A stretch of DNA of 41,481 bases from Actinomycetes bacterium (GTDB taxonomy: Bacteria > Actinomycetota > Acidimicrobiia > Acidimicrobiales > Ilumatobacteraceae): assembly GCA_025351965.1 (NCBI GenBank), contig JANXUX010000045.1:1-41481 (forward strand). Reading direction: 5' to 3'. The position numbers were made by a program, and so were the translations under genes. The notes under the pieces were generated by a model. That model searched no databases. It was given only the letters and a program-made list of their open reading frames with translations, and was not told the DNA's origin. Numbering within the stretch: the stretch's first letter is position 1; every line of letters starts with the position of its first letter. Positions 1 to 7,594 of this stretch are shown piece after piece.

Positions 1-2
1 GC

Positions 3-134
3 GGCCAAGCACCATCGCACCAGACGCTCACTCCGCCTCCGGCACCCGCCCAGATCTTGGCGGAGCGTCTCGCACGCGGCGAGATCGACGCCGATGACTA
101 CCGCACTCGCCTCGAGGCACTCCAGAGAACTTGA
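3..134 (+). CDS. C-terminal end of a SHOCT-domain protein (5' truncated by window edge)
   Basis: An open frame enters from the left edge and ends at TGA 132-134. A Pro/Ala/Gln-rich linker is followed by ILAERLARGEIDADDYRTRL, which matches the SHOCT domain (short C-terminal domain, usually the last ~30 residues of membrane or secreted bacterial proteins). SHOCT domains are thought to mediate oligomerisation or binding, and many actinobacterial copper-island proteins carry one. Only about 43 residues are visible, so the main domain of the protein is unknown. The gene points toward the DUF305 gene on the opposite strand (convergent). Confidence 0.7.
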   Translation, partial: GQAPSHQTLTPPPAPAQILAERLARGEIDADDYRTRLEALQRT

Positions 135-271
135 GATGAGAATCGACCGACTGTCGATGCTGACGAGCGCACACCAACACATTCAGCCGGCGGCCTCCGA
201 ACATCACTGGAATTCTTCGATGTCGCCCACTCCGATGGACGCCGAAGTGGGCAACATCGAACATTGCGCAA

Positions 272-892
272 TCACCCGGCGAGGTTCGTCGTCATTTCTG
301 CAATCTCTGCCTGCTGCGCCGTCGTGATCTGCCCCGCCAGCGCAAGGGCCTCAGGATCGGACCCGTTTGCGGTCTCGGTTGCCGCCATGTCGATCGCACC
401 CTGATGGTGCTTGATCATCATCTCCTGCCAGAGCTTGTCGAACTCAGCCCCCCGAGCAGCCGACAATGCGTCCATGTCCTCAGCGCTCATCATGCCGTCC
501 ATCGACGACATGTCATGCCCGGAATCCGTGGTCATCTGCATTGGCTGCCCCCACGTCGTGAGCCACCCGGTCATCAACTGGATCTCAGGGTCCTGCTCAC
601 CCTTGATACGCGTCGCGAGCGCTGTGACGACGTCGCCGGCAGCGACGGTTGGATCGAGTGCGATGTCAGCCATCTCGATGGCCTGTTCGTGATGAGGGAT
701 CATCCCTTGCGCAAACTGGACATCCGCATCATTGAACCCAGCAGCGGGATCCATCATCGTGCTGCTGGACGTCATGGTGCTCGCACTCGTCTCCGCAGGG
801 ATGCTGGGCGACGAGGTCTTTGCGTCACTGCCGCAGGCGGTGATTCCAAGCATCGCAATGCTGGCGAGGGCTGCGATTCGAGTGAACTTCAT
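272..892 (-). CDS. DUF305 lipoprotein, copper-associated
   Basis: About 206 residues. A lipoprotein signal peptide (MKFTRIAALASIAMLGITAC, lipobox with Cys at about 20) is followed by a Ser/Thr/Met-rich linker and one DUF305 domain. The domain shows its two hallmark motifs, HHEQAIEMA and HHQGAIDMA, separated by a Met/His/Asp-rich loop. DUF305 proteins are ferritin-like helical proteins frequently found next to copper resistance genes; a metal-binding extracytoplasmic role is inferred. The ATG at 892 is preferred because GAAAGG lies just upstream; an in-frame TTG 15 bp earlier is less likely. A perfect dyad (923-935) lies 31 bp upstream and is probably its operator. Confidence 0.88.
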   Translation of the reverse strand: MKFTRIAALASIAMLGITACGSDAKTSSPSIPAETSASTMTSSSTMMDPAAGFNDADVQFAQGMIPHHEQAIEMADIALDPTVAAGDVVTALATRIKGEQDPEIQLMTGWLTTWGQPMQMTTDSGHDMSSMDGMMSAEDMDALSAARGAEFDKLWQEMMIKHHQGAIDMAATETANGSDPEALALAGQITTAQQAEIAEMTTNLAG

Positions 893-922
893 GAGTTTGC
901 CTTTCAATCTGTTGGAAAACTA

Positions 923-935
923 CTACACAGTGTAG
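923..935. promoter_or_regulatory. Dyad operator upstream of the DUF305 gene
   Basis: CTACACAGTGTAG is a perfect palindrome around one central base. Read toward the gene it forms part of GACCTCTACACTGTGTAGT, which differs at only two positions from the site upstream of the copCD gene. TACA-n-TGTA dyads are bound by CopY/BlaI-type repressors, although their usual spacer is 2 bases rather than 3; no such regulator is in the window. The identity of the binding protein is inference. Confidence 0.6.
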
Positions 936-965
936 AGGTCGATGCGCACTTCGTGGTCGGGACGA

Positions 966-2743
966 TCACAACCCTGGCCATATACCGATCGACGATGCGG
1001 TGATCTGGCCGACGATGCCGTCGACGGCAAGGCCGAGCTGCTGCTGCAGCACACGAACCGCCTGGTCGGTTGCGCTGTCGAACTCCCCTGTCGGTTCGGC
1101 TGCGTACACACCGAGCACGATCAGGGTTCGCTGCAGACACACCACGCTGTCGCCCACCGAGCCCATCGCCAGTACGACAGGCTCGATCACACACGAAGAC
1201 TCCTGCGGAGTCGGCACCGTGTCCGGGAGCGAGGGGGTTGTGAGCTGAACGGGAACCAACGCCGGCACGCTGGCCAACTCGACAGAACCGGCCTCCGGCA
1301 CTGCCGCCGCTGTTGCTGTGTCCCGCTGCTGCGCAACTGCGGGAGGAGAAACGACCATGGCAGCTGTGATCCCGATGACTACCGCGCCCACGGCGAGTTC
1401 GGTCCCCATCGCTCGTCGAAGGATTCCGGTGATGCGCGGGGTTGCGGTTGCTGGATCGCGGAATCGTCGCCCAACCCGCTGACGGTTGATGTCGGCAACC
1501 TTCAACATCACACCAAGAAAGAGGATCTTGACGACGAGGTAGACGCCGTGGTCAGCATCGAAGAGGTTGGTCGGGCTGCCGACGAGACGGAACGCCTGAA
1601 TGAGCCCGGTTCCGATGATCACAGAAACGCTGATCGCAGCGAGTCGCCCGAACCGCTGGACGATGTCGACGAGTTCATCGCGTTCCGTCCAATTCGTCGC
1701 GACGAGACCCACGATTGCGAGCCCACCAATCCATGCCACCGCGGCTGCCTGGTGCGCGACTCGACAGGGATGCCGATGACGGACCAACGCATCGATCGAG
1801 AGTGCCCGGCATAGGCCCAGGTTCCAAGAAGTAGGACCACGACAACGGCAGCGCCATTCCACCGGAGCTCGAGGACAGAACGATTGCGGCTGTAGATGAT
1901 CCAGCCGAGCAGACCGAGGAGAAACATTCGTGCGAGGAGGGCCACTCCTGCATCTGTTTCGAGCGCACGAGACATCGAGCCGAGCGACGCCCACGGCGCC
2001 AGGCCTGTGACGTCGGAGGCGACAGTGGCCAATTGAGCGAAAGCTGCGACGAACGCTGTCCCGATGGAGACGGCCATAGCCCGCTGGATCAGTCGATGCC
2101 GCCAGGCCCCGGCCCACACGAAGAACAACGTCGCCACGATGCCGCCGATGGTCACGATCGCCAGGTACGAAATCATCCTCATGATCCATCGCGCCGAGTC
2201 AGGCGTCGTCCACGGCTGGGAGAACGATTGGCTGTCCGCGGGACTGGCCGCGCCTACCGGCGCGAGCGAAGTGGTCGTGCTCGAGACGGCGTCACCCACC
2301 GCGGCTGGCACTGCGATTGCCGAACTCGTCAACGGTGCACCCGCGATGGCGATCGTCGTGCTCGTCACAACGGAGAGAGCGATCGTGAACATGATGCGAC
2401 CGGTGATCGGATGTCCATCGGGACCGACGAGTCGCCAGCGAAGGTTCACGTCACCCGCCGAGAGAGCCGGAAGCGGAGTGATCACTTGCACATCACCGCT
2501 CGGCCCGTAGTACGAACCTGTCAGGTCGGATCGAACACCCGTCGCGTCGATGATCTCGATCGAGAGAGTGTCGAGCGGCACCGATTTGTCGAAGACCAGT
2601 GTGAGCGCTGTCGGAGCGGACTCGACGGTCGTGCCAGTCGCCGGATCGCTCGAGAGAAGCGTGTTGTGGGCCAACGCCGGTCGAGAGAGACCGAGTACGC
2701 CTGTGACGGACACGAGGAGAATCAGGAGCAGTCGACGGATCAT
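966..2743 (-). pseudogene. CopC-CopD-peptidoglycan-binding fusion gene with a single frameshift
   Basis: Starting at ATG 2743, the first frame encodes a signal peptide ending RPALA, then a CopC domain with the His that becomes mature residue 1 (HNTLLSSDPA) and DGHPITG near its end. A Ser/Thr linker and the first CopD membrane segments follow, up to SMRWSVIGIP. Near position 1760 the reading frame breaks, and CopD continues in the next frame as HQAAAVAWIGGLAIVG through further membrane helices. It ends in a PG_binding_1-like module (VGDSVVCLQRTLIVLGVY ... FDSATDQAVRVLQQQLGLAVDG) and TGA at 966. Inserting one base into GTCGAGTCGCGCACCAG restores V-E-L-A-H-Q, so the lesion is a 1-bp deletion. 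CopC/CopD bind periplasmic copper and take part in its import or distribution. If the frameshift is a sequencing error this is an intact gene of about 592 residues. A CopC-CopD-PG-binding order is unusual. Confidence 0.82.
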
Positions 2744-2789
2744 GGGAGCGAGGGCTGGATGGAGTCGGACGCACGGGCGACATCCGCGA

Positions 2790-2802
2790 CTACACAATGT
2801 AG
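2790..2802. promoter_or_regulatory. Dyad operator upstream of the copCD fusion
   Basis: CTACACAATGTAG lies 47 bp upstream of the copCD start. It sits in GACTTCTACATTGTGTAGT (read on the gene's strand), matching the DUF305 upstream site at 17 of 19 positions. The conserved position relative to two copper genes supports a shared operator. The regulator is not identified. Confidence 0.6.
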
Positions 2803-2865
2803 AAGTCTAGATGAAGTGCCTTCAAATGTGCACCGGCACGTGACCGTGTGAGTGTGAGCGGCACT

Positions 2866-2955
2866 TCACCCTCGGCAGAAGTACGCAGCCGGCGAGACCC
2901 CGAGCGATCTCTTGAATACCGCGACGAACGCGCTCGAGTTCGGAGCTGAGGTGTT
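2866..2955 (-). pseudogene. C-terminal remnant of an AraC-family regulator
   Basis: The last ~29 codons of a minus-strand frame read SSAFVAVFKRSLGVSPAAY, the second helix-turn-helix signature of AraC/XylS regulators, and end in a stop at 2866. Upstream, the frame loses all resemblance to the family, so the sensor domain and first HTH are gone. Only the tail of a former regulator gene remains. The confidence reflects the short length. Confidence 0.6.
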
Positions 2956-3053
2956 GATTGAGATGGTCACGAAGGCCGTCAGCGCTGACGACTGTCGGCT
3001 CTGTCCAGTCGATCGGACATCGGCACGGATCGAAGTACAGGGTCGTCCACTCG

Positions 3054-3290
3054 TTGATTCGACCCCAGCTGAAGCTGTTGCCGGCGATCGAACTCGATCA
3101 CGAGCTCGCCCTCGCATTGTCGCTTCGGCTCACCCAGACCAACGTCACCGTTGTCGAGGGTGACGCGACGAGCATGCCCTTCAAGTCTGAGCGCTTCACC
3201 GGGGCCATGGCGTTCACGATGTTCCACCATGTAACCACCGTCGACCTGCAGGACCGAATGCTGGCGGAGATCCTTCGAGTCCTGCGACTC
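3054..3290 (+). pseudogene. Internal fragment of a class I SAM-dependent methyltransferase
   Basis: The frame encodes ...LIRPQLKLLPAIELDHELA, then VTVVEGDATSMPF (methyltransferase motif II region, acidic residue binding the SAM ribose followed by GDA), AFTMFHHV and MLAEILRVLR (the usual helix before PGG). The N-terminal glycine-rich motif I (E/D-x-G-x-G) is absent in frame, and after LRVLR the frame diverges from the family before a PGG motif can form. Both ends are therefore missing. It lies between the AraC remnant and the small secreted-protein gene, in a scar region of the island. Confidence 0.65.
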
Positions 3291-3439
3291 GTCGGCCGGT
3301 GCAACTCCATCAGCGCGCGTGCTCCACATTGCACCACGCGGATTCCGGTGGGTTTGCCGCAAACCGTTCAGCGATTTCCCCGATGTCCCCTCGGCACACA
3401 TCACGCATCCTGAATACACATCCACCGAGGAGCACAACC

Positions 3440-3661
3440 ATGAAGCGAACACTCATGCAAGCGACGATCATAGTTGCCATAGCAGTCGGAGGGCTTTCCG
3501 CTGCCGGGCCAGCCGCAGCCCAGTCGACACAGGAAAAGCAAAACTTTGGGAGCCACGTCTCGCACTGCCCACACGTCATGGACGGCTTCAGCGGCGACCA
3601 CAACCCGAGCATGATGAAGCCGATGTCTGGGGCTGCGCACACCTGCCAAATGCCCGGCTGA
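3440..3661 (+). CDS. Small secreted Met/His/Cys-rich protein
   Basis: 73 residues from ATG 3440, preceded by a good ribosome-binding site (GAGGAG, 7 bases upstream). Residues 1-28 form a signal peptide (MKRTLMQATIIVAIAVGG, cleavage near AAA-QS). The mature part of about 45 residues is rich in likely metal ligands: HVSHCPHVMDGF, HNPSMMKPMSG and AHTCQM. I do not recognise a named family. Size, secretion and ligand content, together with the copper genes around it, suggest a periplasmic or extracellular metal-binding peptide; this is inference. A 16-bp inverted repeat follows the gene at 3701. Confidence 0.72.
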   Translation: MKRTLMQATIIVAIAVGGLSAAGPAAAQSTQEKQNFGSHVSHCPHVMDGFSGDHNPSMMKPMSGAAHTCQMPG

Positions 3662-3700
3662 CTGCGTCCAGGTTTCACTCGGGGACGGGTGTTCGAGTCC

Positions 3701-3716
3701 ATACCCCCTGGGGTAT
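3701..3716. promoter_or_regulatory. Perfect inverted repeat resembling a CsoR-type operator, or a convergent terminator
   Basis: ATACCCCCTGGGGTAT is a 7-2-7 perfect inverted repeat followed by TTTT on the plus strand. A/T-flanked C-run/G-run dyads are typical of CsoR-family (copper or sulfide sensor) operators. However, this one lies between the 3' ends of two convergent genes (stops at 3661 and 3726), where a terminator would be expected. The hairpin is short for a terminator. It could be an operator left behind by a deleted operon. Confidence 0.45.
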
Positions 3717-3725
3717 TTTGGAGGA

Positions 3726-4205
3726 TCATCTCCGAGGAGTGTTGAAGAATTGCCCGTAGATCCACGATCCAAGGCACCACAGCGTGGTGGCGAGGATCGC
3801 GCCTCCCAGGATCACCATTCCGCCCAGAATCCAGCCCAATACCGGTCGGCCGGAGAGGAATGCTACGGCTGAACCCGCAAGCAGGAGAGTCGAAAGGATG
3901 TAGGAGAACTGTCGAGGTTTCGGCGTGGGCGGCAGTGCTGGGGCACCAAAGAGGCGGCGAACGCCGAGATTGTAAACCAGGTCAATCAACATGCCGCCGG
4001 GCAACACCGCGCCACTGAGGGCCACAAGAGCCATCGACCCGAGCCAAATCGGCGACTGCAACGCCAGTCCGATCCCGATCAAGGCGATCCCTACCCCAGG
4101 CGTGAAGCGGAGCGGCCACCGATAGCGCGACTTTGACTCCTCATCAAGATCGCCAAACCCTTGACGATCAAGGTTCGTGCTGGTGAATGCGGTGAGCGCT
4201 GCCAT
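3726..4205 (-). CDS. DUF4395 integral membrane protein
   Basis: 159 residues from ATG 4205, chosen because GAGGA lies about 10 bases upstream; an upstream in-frame start at 4253 would add 16 residues without family resemblance. After a soluble N-terminus of about 30 residues come four hydrophobic stretches (around FTPGVGIALIGIGLAL, WLGSMALVALSGAV, YILSTLLLAGSAVAFL and LGWILGGMVILGGAIL). Between the second and third is the family-typical short cytoplasmic loop with GAPALPPTPKPRQF. This matches DUF4395, a family of unknown biochemical role often found beside thiol/redox and metal genes. A half copy of the island dyad (CAGTGTAGAG, 4279-4288) lies upstream. Confidence 0.7.
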   Translation of the reverse strand: MAALTAFTSTNLDRQGFGDLDEESKSRYRWPLRFTPGVGIALIGIGLALQSPIWLGSMALVALSGAVLPGGMLIDLVYNLGVRRLFGAPALPPTPKPRQFSYILSTLLLAGSAVAFLSGRPVLGWILGGMVILGGAILATTLWCLGSWIYGQFFNTPRR

Positions 4206-4448
4206 TGTCAACGTTTCCTCTTCGGTCTGGAGTCGACCGTCGGCCAGTTCCACTGTCAGTGCACAGTTGTTGTGGCGGCAGTGTAGAGCCTGGTCGGGCT
4301 CCGGCAGTTGAGGTGGCCTCGACGCTGTCCGTTGATGATGCCAGCGGCGTGGTCGATCTTGGCTGGGTGATGTTGTCGAGGCGCGCCCCGATGGGGGCGA
4401 TGGGCTGCACCCTCGCCTACCCCGGGTTGGGACTGGGGTTTCCCGTCA

Positions 4449-5066
4449 TCACGCAGTACTGGCGACTCCTTCGAATGTCCATCCGAGGATCTTGGGGTCG
4501 CGCTTCATGTAGTACGACGTCAACGAGTCGACCCGCAGGCCGCCGTCTTCGAGAATCGACGGAATGTCACGGTCGAGGTTGCATCCACACGCAACCCGCC
4601 GTTGGACGGGATTCAACCGCCGCTGCCACTTCAGCACGCGCGGTTCTGGTAAGCATCCGTGTTCGACAAACTGCAGTTTCCCACCGGGACGAAGCACTCG
4701 ATTGAGCTCGCGCACTGCGGCGACGGGATCCGGGATGCTGCACAACGTCCACGTTGACAACGCCGCATCAACAGAGTCATCGCCCAGCGGCAGTACTTGC
4801 CCGTCGAGCCCGACGAACTCGACCGACACCGGGCTCGCCGCGATGCGTGCGGACGCGAGAGCCCGGCCTCGTTCGAGCGGATCCACCGCGCGAACAATGG
4901 TCACGGTGGGCGGCAGGTGAGGCAGGTTCAGACCCGTCCCGAAACCGATCTCGACGACGTCACCTGACAGCGACGCGCAAACTCGCGCGCGAACCTCCCT
5001 GGTCTGGTCGGTGTCCATCAGCCGATTCATCGCTCGAGGGAACACACGGTCGCCATAGAAGCCCAT
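4449..5066 (-). CDS. Class I SAM-dependent methyltransferase
   Basis: About 205 residues from ATG 5066 (MGFYGDRVFPRAMN). Motif I is VVEIGFGTGLNLPHLP (SAM-binding glycine loop), followed by the acidic end of strand 2 (RAVDPLERG), then VLPLGDDSVDAALSTWTLCSI and ELNRVLRPGGKLQFVEHG (post-motif region). The C-terminal part has CGCNLDRDI and SYYMKRDP, typical of the UbiE-like Methyltransf_11 group often found in arsenic and metal islands. The substrate is not identifiable. It is transcribed divergently from the arsR-type gene at 5178. Confidence 0.8.
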   Translation of the reverse strand: MGFYGDRVFPRAMNRLMDTDQTREVRARVCASLSGDVVEIGFGTGLNLPHLPPTVTIVRAVDPLERGRALASARIAASPVSVEFVGLDGQVLPLGDDSVDAALSTWTLCSIPDPVAAVRELNRVLRPGGKLQFVEHGCLPEPRVLKWQRRLNPVQRRVACGCNLDRDIPSILEDGGLRVDSLTSYYMKRDPKILGWTFEGVASTA

Positions 5067-5155
5067 CGTCGAAGTCTCGCGCCACACGGTCGGTCTCGCA
5101 GCTCACTGCGCAACTCGCATGCGTCGATGAGGTCGTCGGCCGGTTGGATCCGCGT

Positions 5156-5163
5156 ATTCGAAT
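5156..5163. promoter_or_regulatory. Candidate operator of the ArsR-type repressor
   Basis: ATTCGAAT is an 8-bp palindrome inside GTATTCGAATGC, 15 bp upstream of the regulator's ATG and within the divergent promoter region with the methyltransferase gene. ArsR/SmtB repressors usually autoregulate through A/T-rich imperfect palindromes at this position. The repeat is short, so the assignment is weak. Confidence 0.3.
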
Positions 5164-5177
5164 GCTACGTTGTCTGC

Positions 5178-5537
5178 ATGATTACGCAGATAGAGGCTCT
5201 TCCGTCGGATGCTCAGTTCGAGATGGCTGCGGCGACGTTGAAGATGTTGGCGGATCAGACACGGTTGCGGATCTTGTGGGCATTGCTGCACGGGGAGCAT
5301 TCCGTGAACGAGTTGGCTGCCCACGTCGGGTCGCCTGCTTCGACGGTGTCACAGCATCTCGCCAAGCTGCGTCTCGCGAAACTGGTACGTACCCGACGGC
5401 ACGGCACCCAGGTGTTCTACGTCGCGGAGAACGATCACCTGGAGCGACTGACGACTGAAGCGTTGTTCCACGCCGACCACGCAACCGGCACCGCACACGC
5501 CGCCGGGCCGACCGAGTCGACGAGGACAGCAGGATGA
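5178..5537 (+). CDS. ArsR/SmtB-family metal-sensing repressor
   Basis: 119 residues from ATG 5178. The winged helix-turn-helix covers ATLKMLADQTRLRILWALL through NELAAHVGSPASTVSQHLAKL and RHGTQVFYV. The C-terminus is His-rich (ENDHLERLTTEALFHADH, then AH), resembling actinobacterial Ni/Co sensors of the KmtR/NmtR type that bind metal through C-terminal His/Glu/Asp residues. There is no Cys pair in the recognition helix of the kind used by ArsR or CadC. The stop codon overlaps the start of the downstream P-type ATPase gene (ATGA, 5534-5537), so the two form an operon and this repressor very likely controls the pump. The metal is inferred to be a divalent cation rather than arsenite. Confidence 0.88.
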   Translation: MITQIEALPSDAQFEMAAATLKMLADQTRLRILWALLHGEHSVNELAAHVGSPASTVSQHLAKLRLAKLVRTRRHGTQVFYVAENDHLERLTTEALFHADHATGTAHAAGPTESTRTAG

Positions 5538-7480
5538 CCACCCAGCAGCCGCCAGCCCCTGTCGTTTCAGTTGGGTCACGACCAGGCGAGGCGCCTCGGG
5601 CGAAGGTCGGCTTCGTTGCGGTGATGAATCGCAGTCGTTGGCTGGAGGTCGCCAGGATCGTCGTCGTCGCCGTGCTCGTGTTCGCTTACGCGCAGCATTG
5701 GGTTCCGATCGGCGTGTTGTGGGCGACAGTCGCTGTCGGGCTGTACCCGCTCGCCAAAACGGGTCTGTCCGATCTCGTTCGTGAGCACAAGATCGGGACC
5801 GAGATCTTCGTGACGTTCGCGACGATCTTTGCGTTGATCGGCGGCGAAGCCGTCGCCGGGGCAGTGTTGATGACGATCATCCTGCTCGCCGAGTTCATCG
5901 CCGATCTGAACACCGAACGGGCCAGAGCCTCGATCCAAGGACTGATCGGCACCGTGCCGCGCACCGCCCGCCTGCGCGACTCGACCGGCGAACGCGTCGT
6001 CGACATCGACACCATCCGACCCGGCGACGTCATCCTGGTCCGCGCCGGCGAGCAGATCCCCGTCGACGGCGTCGTCGTCACCGGCACCGCCGCAGTCGAT
6101 GAGGCCTCGATCACCGGCGAACCCACCCCGAAAGACAAACAACAGGACTCCACCGTCTTCGCAGGCACGATGCTGCAGGCCGGGGCGTTGGACATCCGCA
6201 CCGAACGCGCCGGCGCTGATACGACCTTTGCCCGGATCGTCAGCCTCGTCGAAGAAGCCGAAGCGTCCCAGGCACCCATCCAGCGACTCGCAGACCGGGT
6301 CGCGGCTTGGTTGATCCCGGTCGTTGTCGTGTTCCTCGTGATCGTGTTCATCGTCACCCGCGACGTTCGCAAGGTCGTCACGTTGATGATCTTCACCTCG
6401 CCTGCGGAACTGGGTCTGGCAACCCCGATGGTGATGATCGCGGCGATCGCTCGCGCGGCGCGCAGCGGCATCCTGGTCAAAGGCGGCCTCCACCTCGAAG
6501 CCCTCGCCCAAGTCGACACCATCGTGTTCGACAAGACCGGCACCTTGACCATCGGCGAACCAAAAGTCGAATCGATCACCGTCCTCGACTCGAGCTTCGC
6601 CGAGCACGACATCCTCACCTTCGCCGCAGCTGCCGACCGGCGCTCCGGGCACCCGCTCGCCGAAGCCGTCGTCGAGCACGCCACCGCCGCCGGAATCTTG
6701 ATCGCTGAGCCGACCACGTTCGAAACCCTCGACGGGCGGGGCGTCGCCGCGACAGTCGACGGCAGAGCGGTGCTCGTCGGCAACCAACGTCTTCTCACCG
6801 ACCACAACCTCGCCATCCCCGACCACGACCCGGCTGTCACCGTCGCGTGGGTCGCGATCGACGGCAACGTCGTCGGAACGATCAACTTCGCCGACCAGAT
6901 CCTTCCCGGCGCCCGCGACGCAATCGCCCAATTGCGCGCAACGGGCATCGGCCGGATCGCGATGCTCACCGGCGACAACGCGGCCGCGGCCGCTCACATC
7001 GCCGCCCAACTCGGCATAGACGAAGTCGTCGCCGACCTCCTCCCCGAACACAAAGTCGACGCCGTGCGGGCCATGCAACAAGGCGGTCATCGCGTCGCGA
7101 TGGTCGGCGACGGCGTCAACGACGCCCCCGCACTCGCCGCCGCCGACGTCGGCATCGCCATGGGCGTCGGCGGCACCCAAGCCGCCCTCGAAGCAGCCGA
7201 CATCGCTCTACTCACCGACGACCTCTCCAAGATCGTGTTCGTCCGAGCAATCGCTCGCCGCGCCTACCGCACCATCAAAGAAAACCTGTTCGTCGGCGTC
7301 GGCGTCGTCCACGTCCTCGGCATCACCGCAGCATTGATCGGTCTGATTGGCCCGGTTCAAGCAGCCATCATCCACCTCGGCCCCGACGTCCTCGTGTTCC
7401 TCAACTCCACCAAACTCCTCCGCGTCCGCATCGGCGCCGGCCCCACCCCCAAAGACACCACACTGGCCAACGCAGCGTGA
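5534..7480 (+). CDS. Heavy-metal P1B-type ATPase with atypical membrane motif
   Basis: 648 residues, no N-terminal HMA domain. All core P-type motifs are present: SITGEPTP (actuator), DKTGTLTIGEP (phosphorylated Asp near 334), SGHPLAEAV (P1B HP motif), MLTGDN and MVGDGVNDAPALA. Several membrane helices surround them. The sixth-helix metal motif, normally C-P-C before x-LGLATP, is here TSPAELGLATP, so both cysteines are replaced (Ser-Pro-Ala). Exporters of this kind expel metal ions from the cytoplasm using ATP. The loss of Cys ligands suggests specificity for a harder divalent metal, in line with the His-based ArsR regulator that overlaps its start. It sits on the plus strand, convergent with the ABC genes. 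Confidence 0.9.
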   Translation: MTTQQPPAPVVSVGSRPGEAPRAKVGFVAVMNRSRWLEVARIVVVAVLVFAYAQHWVPIGVLWATVAVGLYPLAKTGLSDLVREHKIGTEIFVTFATIFALIGGEAVAGAVLMTIILLAEFIADLNTERARASIQGLIGTVPRTARLRDSTGERVVDIDTIRPGDVILVRAGEQIPVDGVVVTGTAAVDEASITGEPTPKDKQQDSTVFAGTMLQAGALDIRTERAGADTTFARIVSLVEEAEASQAPIQRLADRVAAWLIPVVVVFLVIVFIVTRDVRKVVTLMIFTSPAELGLATPMVMIAAIARAARSGILVKGGLHLEALAQVDTIVFDKTGTLTIGEPKVESITVLDSSFAEHDILTFAAAADRRSGHPLAEAVVEHATAAGILIAEPTTFETLDGRGVAATVDGRAVLVGNQRLLTDHNLAIPDHDPAVTVAWVAIDGNVVGTINFADQILPGARDAIAQLRATGIGRIAMLTGDNAAAAAHIAAQLGIDEVVADLLPEHKVDAVRAMQQGGHRVAMVGDGVNDAPALAAADVGIAMGVGGTQAALEAADIALLTDDLSKIVFVRAIARRAYRTIKENLFVGVGVVHVLGITAALIGLIGPVQAAIIHLGPDVLVFLNSTKLLRVRIGAGPTPKDTTLANAA

Positions 7481-7594
7481 CTCACGCAGGCGTGTGGTGC
7501 TCCAACTCGGTTCGCCGCGACCGGTAAATGCGCGCAGGTCCGACTGAGGTCCGATGCCTCGCATCACGGCCGATTCGTCGAACGGCGACGCCCT

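Noticed and set aside
5576-7180. Long minus-strand open frame opposite the P-type ATPase (534 codons)
   Set aside because: It is the high-GC antisense shadow of the ATPase gene: Asp/Gly/Val-rich, no domain, no ribosome-binding site.
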